DNA from: Sphingomonas sp. | GTDB taxonomy: Bacteria > Pseudomonadota > Alphaproteobacteria > Sphingomonadales > Sphingomonadaceae | Direction of reading: 5' to 3' | Length of the DNA stretch: 7,344 nucleotides | Assembly (NCBI GenBank): GCA_030146605.1 | Contig: JASLBO010000567.1 | Coordinates: 1 to 7,344 of the forward strand | Shown: positions 1 to 4,269 of the stretch, one piece after another | Numbering within the stretch: the first letter of the stretch is position 1 | Layout: the number at the start of each line of letters is the position of its first letter | Notes under the pieces: generated by a model | Database searches by the model: none | The model's input: the letters and a program-made list of their open reading frames with translations, nothing else | What the model was told of the DNA's origin: nothing | Made by a program: the position numbers and the translations under genes

Positions 1-296
1 GGACCGATGGCGAGCAGTCGCTGCGCGGGCTGCTGCTCGATCGCGGGGCGACGGTCAATTTGAAGCCCGAGCTCGAAATTTTCGCCGACGACGTCAAATG
101 CGCGCACGGTGCGACCGTGGGCGAGCTCGACCGGGGCGCGCTGTTCTACCTCCAGAGCCGCGGCGTTCCGGAGCCGCGGGCAAAGGCGCTGCTGACCCGC
201 GCATTCGTCGCCGATGCGGTGTCGCGGATCGGCGAGGAAGCGGTGCGCGCGGCGTTCGAGGCGGATGCCGGGCGGTGGCTGGAGAAGGCGCTGTGA
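1..296 (+). CDS. sufD: SufD, Fe-S cluster assembly scaffold subunit (C-terminal end, 5' truncated by window)
   Basis: This is the last 97 residues of a SufB/SufD-family protein; the reading frame enters at base 3 and ends at TGA 294-296. SufD joins SufB and the ATPase SufC in the cytoplasmic SufBCD complex, where Fe-S clusters are built. The visible part has the family's C-terminal signature: KPELEIFADDVKCAHGATVG (codons from 63), then a helical tail starting LFYLQSRGV. The LFYL.SRG form favours SufD over SufB, which typically reads LFYCRQRG. The Cys (99-101) and His (105-107) of KCAH match the SufD residues placed at the SufB interface in E. coli, the His being the one implicated in cluster formation there. 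A TTG at 60 is not a start, because the frame is open upstream and the family sequence continues through it. sufS follows, but only after a 181-base gap filled by a repeat. Confidence 0.93.
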   Translation, partial: TDGEQSLRGLLLDRGATVNLKPELEIFADDVKCAHGATVGELDRGALFYLQSRGVPEPRAKALLTRAFVADAVSRIGEEAVRAAFEADAGRWLEKAL

Positions 297-316
297 GCGT
301 GCGGATGAAGCCTGAG

Positions 317-474
317 CCCCTCCCCTTCAGGCGTGCTGGGTCGGCTCTGCCCCCGGCAGAGCCAGAACAGCGCGGGGCGCTGTTCGCCCCGCACGGGGTT
401 GGGGTGGGGCCTATCCGCGAGCATTGCGCCTGCCGCACTGCCCCACCCCCAACCCCTCCCCTGAAGGGGAGGGG
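317..474. repeat. Composite palindromic intergenic repeat between sufD and sufS
   Basis: The element is bounded by perfect 15-bp inverted arms, CCCCTCCCCTTCAGG at 317-331 and its complement at 460-474. A second nested pair lies at 395-410 and 440-456 (one extra C in the right copy). Between them are smaller perfect hairpins: 343-351 with 355-363 (9 bp, CCC loop), 366-373 with 377-384 (8 bp, GGG loop), and 387-391 with 394-398. It is G/C-run rich, unlike the coding DNA around it. I associate such CCCCTCCCCTGAAGGGGAGGGG-type elements with dispersed intergenic repeats in sphingomonads, which is recall and not a search result. No transposase is present, so a non-autonomous, MITE-like or REP-like origin is an inference. 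It fills nearly all of the sufD-sufS gap. Confidence 0.8.
453..474 (+). promoter_or_regulatory. Hairpin containing the sufS Shine-Dalgarno sequence
   Basis: CCCCTCCCC (453-461), TGAA loop (462-465) and GGGGAGGGG (466-474) form a perfect 9-bp stem. The 3' arm contains GGAGG at 468-472, five bases before the sufS ATG at 478, so the best ribosome binding site for sufS sits within the stem. The same arm can instead pair with 317-331, which would also cover it. Whether this limits sufS translation is inferred; the pairing itself is visible. Confidence 0.6.
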
Positions 475-477
475 CTT

Positions 478-1689
478 ATGAGCACCGTTCTCGACACCCG
501 CCCCCTCGATCTCCTCGCCGATTTCCCGGCGATACCGGCGGGCTGGGCCTATCTCGATACCGCCGCCACCTCGCAAAAGCCCAAACCCGTGCTCGATGCG
601 ATCAACCGCGGCTATGGCGAGACCTATGCCACCGTCCATCGCGGCGTCTATCAGCGCTCGGCCGACATGACGCTGGCGTTCGAGGCGGCGCGCGAGCGCG
701 TTGCCATGTTCATCCATGGCAAGCCGCAGGAGACGATCTTCGTCCGCGGCGCGACCGAGGGCATCAACCTTGTCGCGCAGTGCTGGGCGGGGACGCAGCT
801 CAAGGCGGGCGACCGCATCCTGCTCTCCACGCTCGAGCATCATTCGAACATCGTGCCATGGCAGATGGTCGCCGAACGCGTCGGTGCCGAAATCGACGTG
901 GTGCCGCTCACCGCCGATCACCGCATCGATCTCGACGCGATGGCCGCGATGATCACCCCTGCGCACAAATTCGTCGCGCTGGCGCACATCTCGAACGTGC
1001 TGGGCTCGGTGCTCGACGCGAAACGCGCTACCGAAATCGCCCATTCGGTAGGCGCGAAGATCCTGTTGGACGGCTGCCAGGCGGTGCCGCGGCTGCCGGT
1101 GAACGTCGCCGAGATCGGCTGCGACTTCTACGTCTTCTCGGGCCACAAGCTCTACGGCCCCACCGGGATCGGCGTGCTCTGGGGTCGCTATGAGCTGCTC
1201 GACGCGATGCCGCCGTATCAGGGCGGGGGCTCGATGATCGATCGTGTCACCTTCGCCAGGACCACCTATGCGCCGCCGCCGGGCCGCTTCGAGGCGGGGA
1301 CCCCGCACATCGTCGGCGTGATCGGGCTGCACGCGGCGGTCGACTATGTCGAGAGCATCGGGCTGGAGCGAATCCACGCGCACGAGACGGCGCTCGTCGC
1401 CCAGGCGCGCGACGCCCTCTCGCAGATCAACAGCGTCCGGCTGTTCGGCCCCGACGACAGCGCCGGGATCGTCAGCTTCGCAGTCGAGGGGGTGCATCCG
1501 CACGATGTCGCCACCATCTTGGACGAAGCCAATGTCGCGATCCGCGCGGGACATCACTGCGCGCAGCCGTTGATGGATGCGCTCGGCGTGCCGGCGACTG
1601 CGCGGGCAAGCTTCGGGGTTTATAATCATGCCGGCGACATCGCCGCATTGGTCAAGGGTATCGAACGCGTGACGAGGATTTTCGGGTGA
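478..1689 (+). CDS. sufS: SufS, group II cysteine desulfurase
   Basis: This 403-residue PLP-dependent enzyme removes sulfur from L-cysteine, giving alanine and an enzyme-bound persulfide that feeds SufBCD. Its length is close to E. coli SufS (406). Visible motifs are the N-terminal YLDTAATSQKP, the cofactor-region histidines in LEHHSN (His121/122), the PLP-binding lysine in SGHKLYGPTGIG (Lys224) and the persulfide cysteine in RAGHHCAQPL (Cys361). The RxGHHC context marks the SufS type rather than IscS/NifS. I chose ATG 478 because the protein then begins like family members (MSTVLD...) and GGAGG lies five bases upstream. The frame is open back to 316, but that stretch is repeat DNA whose only start is a TTG at 424. 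The 3' end overlaps the next gene by GTGA (1686-1689), suggesting translational coupling. SufS enzymes normally need a SufE or SufU partner; neither is encoded in this window. Confidence 0.97.
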   Translation: MSTVLDTRPLDLLADFPAIPAGWAYLDTAATSQKPKPVLDAINRGYGETYATVHRGVYQRSADMTLAFEAARERVAMFIHGKPQETIFVRGATEGINLVAQCWAGTQLKAGDRILLSTLEHHSNIVPWQMVAERVGAEIDVVPLTADHRIDLDAMAAMITPAHKFVALAHISNVLGSVLDAKRATEIAHSVGAKILLDGCQAVPRLPVNVAEIGCDFYVFSGHKLYGPTGIGVLWGRYELLDAMPPYQGGGSMIDRVTFARTTYAPPPGRFEAGTPHIVGVIGLHAAVDYVESIGLERIHAHETALVAQARDALSQINSVRLFGPDDSAGIVSFAVEGVHPHDVATILDEANVAIRAGHHCAQPLMDALGVPATARASFGVYNHAGDIAALVKGIERVTRIFG

Positions 1690-2159
1690 ACGAGGAACGC
1701 AGGATCGCAGTCGAGGAAGTCGACGCCGTCACGGCGCCACCCAAGGCGCGCGTTGACGATATGCGCGATGATCGAGAAGTTTTCGAGCGCAAGCGCGATT
1801 ATCTCGCCGGCTTCCTGTCGCAAAAGCCCGAAGCGCATCCGGCCGGCGAGCCCGGCGGCGAGCTCTATGAGGCGGTGATCACGGCGCTCAAGGAGATCTA
1901 CGATCCCGAGATTCCGGTGAACATCTATGATCTCGGGCTGATCTACGGAGTCGACATCACTGCCGACGGCCATGCCGCGGTGCAGATGACGCTGACCACG
2001 CCGCATTGCCCGGTGGCCGAGTCGATGCCCGGCGAAGTCGAATTGCGCGTCGGATCGGTTCCGGGAATCGGCCATGCCGAAGTCAATCTCGTCTGGGATC
2101 CGCCCTGGGATCCCCAGAAGATGACCGACGACGCCAAGCTCGAATTGGGGATGCTGTAA
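1686..2159 (+). CDS. sufT: SUF-associated MIP18/DUF59 family Fe-S assembly protein (SufT-like)
   Basis: This 157-residue protein belongs to the MIP18 (DUF59) family, whose SUF-linked members are thought to help deliver or mature Fe-S clusters. The conserved core starts near residue 60. It shows DPEIPVNIYDLGLIYGV (from Asp73), then TLTTPHCPVAESM with the family's conserved cysteine (Cys108), and the VWDPPWDP motif near the end. Residues 1-55 form a charged extension rich in Glu, Arg and Lys, beyond the roughly 100-residue core. The start is GTG at 1686, overlapping the sufS stop, with GAGGA at 1674-1678 at suitable spacing. The next in-frame candidates would remove part of this extension, so the exact N-terminus is less certain than the identity. 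The sufT label follows common usage for DUF59 genes in suf operons; the true SufT subfamily may differ. It is followed directly by sufA. Confidence 0.9.
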   Translation: MNEERRIAVEEVDAVTAPPKARVDDMRDDREVFERKRDYLAGFLSQKPEAHPAGEPGGELYEAVITALKEIYDPEIPVNIYDLGLIYGVDITADGHAAVQMTLTTPHCPVAESMPGEVELRVGSVPGIGHAEVNLVWDPPWDPQKMTDDAKLELGML

Positions 2160-2509
2160 TGACCACGCTTCGCACCCGCCCCGCCGCGCTCAACCTGACC
2201 GAGCGTGCCGAGGCGCGTATCGCCGAGCTGATGGCCAAGGCGCCCCAAGGCACGTTGGGGGTCAAGCTCTCGACTCCGCGGCGAGGCTGTTCGGGGCTGG
2301 CTTATTCGGTCGATTATGTCAGCGAGGCCAAGCCTTTCGACGAGAGGATCGAGACCTCCGGGGGCATTTTCTTCGTCGACGGCGCCTCGGTGCTCTACCT
2401 CGTCGGGTCGACGATGGACTGGGTCGAGGACGATTTCACCGCGGGCTTCGTATTCGAGAATCCCAACGCCAAGGGCAGCTGCGGCTGCGGAGAGAGCTTC
2501 ACGGTATAA
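2159..2509 (+). CDS. sufA: SufA, A-type Fe-S cluster carrier
   Basis: This 116-residue HesB/IscA-family carrier accepts a cluster from SufBCD and hands it to apo-proteins. The three ligand cysteines are present with family spacing: Cys44 in RRGCSGLAY, and Cys108 and Cys110 in GSCGCGESF near the C-terminus. The 64-residue gap between the first two matches E. coli SufA. Other A-type marks are FFVDGASVLYLVGSTMDWVEDDF and GFVFENPNAKGSCGCG. The ATG at 2159 shares its A with the TAA stop of the preceding gene (TAATG), typical of coupled translation. The frame extends further upstream inside the preceding gene, but that is shadow sequence. From sequence alone SufA, IscA and ErpA are hard to separate; the suf context favours SufA. 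Confidence 0.94.
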   Translation: MTTLRTRPAALNLTERAEARIAELMAKAPQGTLGVKLSTPRRGCSGLAYSVDYVSEAKPFDERIETSGGIFFVDGASVLYLVGSTMDWVEDDFTAGFVFENPNAKGSCGCGESFTV

Positions 2510-2575
2510 GCCGCCGCGGCTTCCGCCGCGTTGGCGATAGAGCTAGGGCTCGCTCCACAATCAACGGAGCCCCTC
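2510..2575 (+). other. Short intergenic gap with a small hairpin and a possible weak promoter
   Basis: A perfect 6-bp hairpin (CGCGGC, TTCC loop, GCCGCG) spans 2515-2530 just after the sufA stop. No U-run follows it, so it is not a convincing terminator. TTGGCG at 2531-2536 or TTCCGC at 2521-2526 could act as a -35-like box, the latter 17 bases before TAGGGC at 2544-2549; both matches are poor. GGAG at 2566-2569 is the ribosome binding site of the next gene. Read-through from suf or a separate weak promoter are both possible. Confidence 0.3.
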
Positions 2576-3637
2576 ATGCCCTATCCGCAGCCCTGGACCG
2601 CCGATCCCGCCCGTTATGATGGCCGCATGCCCTATCGCCGCTGTGGGCGGAGCGGGCTCGACCTGCCGGCGATCAGCCTCGGCCTCTGGCAGAATTTCGG
2701 CGGCGCCGACGTGTTCGAGACCGGGCGCGCGCTGCTGCGCTGTGCATTCGACCGCGGCGTCACCCATTTCGATCTCGCCAATAATTACGGCCCGCCTTAC
2801 GGCTCGGCGGAGGAGAATTTCGGGCGCGTGATGGCGACCGATTTCGCCGGTCACCGCGACGAGCTGGTCGTCTCGACCAAGGCGGGCTGGGACATGTGGC
2901 CCGGCCCGTATGGCGACGTCGGCGGGTCGCGCAAATATCTGATCGCGTCGTGCGACCAGAGCCTCAAGCGGATGGGGCTCGATTATGTCGACATCTTCTA
3001 TTCGCACCGCGTCGATCCGAGGACCCCGCTCGAGGAGACGATGGGCGCGCTCGCGCACATCCACCAACAGGGCAAGGCGCTGTATGTCGGCATTTCGAGC
3101 TATTCGCCCGAGCTGACTCGCCAGGCGGCGGCGATCCTTGCCGAGCACAAGGTGCCGCTGCTCATCCATCAGCCGAGCTATTCGATGCTCAACCGCTGGG
3201 TGGAGGAAAGCCTGCTCGATACGCTGGGCGATCTCGGCACCGGCTTGATTGCCTTCTCCCCGCTCGCGCAGGGGATGCTGTCGTCCAAGTATCTGAACGG
3301 CGTTCCTGCCGATGCCCGCGCCGCCAAGGGCGGCTCGCTGGGGCAAGGGCTGTTGTCGGAGGAGAATATCACGCGCATCCGCGCGCTCGACGCGATCGCC
3401 CGGCGCCGCGGCCAGACGCTCGCGCAGATGGCGATCGCATGGGTGCTGCGCGATCCGCGCGTCACTTCGGCGCTGATCGGCGCACGCACGGTCGAGCAAC
3501 TCGACAATTCGCTCGATGCCGTGAGGAACCTCGATTTCAGCCCGGAGGAACTCGCCGAAATCGATACCTATGCAACCGAAGGCGCCGTCGATCTTTGGAA
3601 GGTATCATCCACGCTTGAGGGTTTGCCACAAAGATGA
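2576..3637 (+). CDS. yghZ: Aldo/keto reductase, YghZ/Gpr (AKR14) type, L-glyceraldehyde 3-phosphate reductase-like
   Basis: This 353-residue protein is an NADPH-dependent aldo/keto reductase with a TIM-barrel fold. It resembles E. coli YghZ (Gpr) along its whole length, an enzyme known to reduce L-glyceraldehyde 3-phosphate and methylglyoxal, suggesting a role in clearing reactive aldehydes. The catalytic tetrad is visible: Asp66 and Tyr71 in HFDLANNYGPP, Lys102 in STKAGWDMWPGPYG and His144 in FYSHRVD. Also present are GISSYSPE, LIHQPSYSMLNRWVE, AFSPLAQGMLSSKYLNG, and the cofactor-site region around IGARTVEQLDNSL (residues 301-313). ATG 2576 has GGAG six bases upstream and gives an N-terminus (PARYDGRMPYRRCGRSGL) that aligns with YghZ. 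Met18 at 2627 is an alternative but would drop part of the conserved start. The stop overlaps the next ATG by four bases. The true substrate here is inferred from the family. Confidence 0.92.
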   Translation: MPYPQPWTADPARYDGRMPYRRCGRSGLDLPAISLGLWQNFGGADVFETGRALLRCAFDRGVTHFDLANNYGPPYGSAEENFGRVMATDFAGHRDELVVSTKAGWDMWPGPYGDVGGSRKYLIASCDQSLKRMGLDYVDIFYSHRVDPRTPLEETMGALAHIHQQGKALYVGISSYSPELTRQAAAILAEHKVPLLIHQPSYSMLNRWVEESLLDTLGDLGTGLIAFSPLAQGMLSSKYLNGVPADARAAKGGSLGQGLLSEENITRIRALDAIARRRGQTLAQMAIAWVLRDPRVTSALIGARTVEQLDNSLDAVRNLDFSPEELAEIDTYATEGAVDLWKVSSTLEGLPQR

Positions 3638-4101
3638 GCGTCGCCTTCCGCCGCGACAGCGACGAGGAACATAGGGAGCCGAAGTTCGAGATCCCGCTCG
3701 CCTCGGGTCCCAATCTGGTGACTGCGCGCGGCCTTGCGCTGATCGAGGCGAAGGTGGCCCAGCTCGAAGCGGCGATCGCCGCCGAGGCCGAGGACGAGCC
3801 GCGTGAAGTGCTCAAGCGCGAGCTGCGCTATTGGAACACCCGGCGGACAACCGCCGAGATCGCACCGCCGCCGGAGGAGGGTGTGGTCGGGATCGGCTCG
3901 CGCGTGCGGATCCGGATGGCGGGCAAGGCGCGGGTGATCGACGTGGTCGGCAATGACGAGGCCGATCCGCATGCCGACCGTCTCGCATTCTCCGCGCCGC
4001 TCGCCAACGCTTTGCTCGGCGCCGAAGCGGGGGAGCGCGTCGATTTCAACGGGCGCGCAGAGGCGATCGAGATCGTTGAGGTTTCCGCGATTCCCTCCTG
4101 A
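3634..4101 (+). CDS. GreA/GreB-family protein with shortened coiled coil (possible Rnk-like RNA polymerase factor)
   Basis: This 155-residue protein has three parts. Residues 1-28 form a polar leader (FRRDSDEEHREPKFEIP). Residues 29-76 make a predicted helical hairpin (LVTARGLALIEAKVAQLE, then a turn at EAEDEPRE, then VLKRELRYWNTRR). Residues 83-150 resemble the Gre C-terminal FKBP-like domain (GSRVRIRM, VIDVVGNDEADP, SAPLANALLGAEAGERVDF). Gre factors enter the RNA polymerase secondary channel and stimulate transcript cleavage through an acidic tip, GDLSENAEY in GreA. That motif is absent and each arm is clearly shorter, so normal cleavage activity is doubtful. Rnk, a Gre-fold protein with a short coiled coil, is a structural parallel. 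The start is ATG 3634 inside the preceding stop region (ATGA overlap); GAGGG at 3617-3621 is 12 bases upstream, rather far, so coupling to the reductase is likely. The family is supported; the function is inferred. Confidence 0.8.
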   Translation: MSVAFRRDSDEEHREPKFEIPLASGPNLVTARGLALIEAKVAQLEAAIAAEAEDEPREVLKRELRYWNTRRTTAEIAPPPEEGVVGIGSRVRIRMAGKARVIDVVGNDEADPHADRLAFSAPLANALLGAEAGERVDFNGRAEAIEIVEVSAIPS

Positions 4102-4104
4102 TGC

Positions 4105-4185
4105 CGTCATCCCGGCGAAGGCCGGAACCAGGGTCACAGGCGATGCCGTTTTTGGCTCTGGGCCCCGGCTTTCGCCGGGGTGACG
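4105..4185. repeat. Palindromic intergenic repeat (REP-like) after the gre-like gene
   Basis: Two 21-base arms, 4105-4125 and 4165-4185, are inverted copies with two mismatches. Each arm is itself a hairpin: 4112-4116 with 4121-4125 (GAAG loop), and 4163-4169 with 4174-4180 (TTTC loop). The inside has short pairings such as CCAG 4128-4131 with CTGG 4158-4161. The CGTCATCCCGGCGAAGGCCG-type arm resembles dispersed intergenic palindromes I recall from sphingomonads and relatives. It begins four bases after the gre-like stop. Neither hairpin is followed by a U-run, so it is not itself an obvious Rho-independent terminator. Confidence 0.75.
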
Positions 4186-4217
4186 GGCGAGGTTGCGAAG
4201 GCAACCGCCCACAAACG

Positions 4218-4248
4218 AAAAAGGCGCCGGCCGAAGCCGACGCCCTTT
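4218..4248 (-). terminator. Rho-independent terminator of the TonB-dependent receptor gene, possibly bidirectional
   Basis: Read on the minus strand, GGCGTCGGC (4244-4236), a TTCG loop (4235-4232) and GCCGGCGCC (4231-4223) form a 9-bp stem with a single G-U pair, closed by the very stable C(UUCG)G loop and followed by TTTTT (4222-4218). It lies 22 bases beyond the receptor stop. A-U pairs from 4246-4248 with 4219-4221 can extend the stem. On the plus strand the stem is followed by CCCTTTCC, a weaker U-tract, so it may also stop plus-strand transcripts. Confidence 0.88.
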
Positions 4249-4269
4249 CCTGTTCTTGCGGAAGCGCGA

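Noticed and set aside
98..481. Plus-strand open frame spanning the sufD end and the repeat
   Set aside because: The first half is out of frame with clear SufD sequence and the rest is repeat DNA; there is no protein-like signal.
94..1629. Long minus-strand open frame of 511 codons opposite sufD and sufS
   Set aside because: Its translation is Arg/Ala/His-rich with no family motifs and lies wholly opposite convincing sufD and sufS coding sequence; it is a high-GC shadow.
2006..2158. Upstream extension of sufA
   Set aside because: It overlaps the conserved C-terminal part of the DUF59 gene in another frame; ATG 2159 gives a normal A-type carrier length.
2243..2260. Six-base-pair hairpin CCCCAA...TTGGGG inside sufA
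   Set aside because: It is within coding sequence and short enough to arise by chance in GC-rich DNA.
2561..3499. Minus-strand open frame of 312 codons opposite the aldo/keto reductase
   Set aside because: It mirrors the reductase gene, has low-complexity Arg/Ala composition and no recognisable motif or ribosome binding site.
2896..3618. Plus-strand open frame of 240 codons within the reductase in another frame
   Set aside because: It overlaps full-length conserved reductase sequence and reads as Arg-rich shadow translation.
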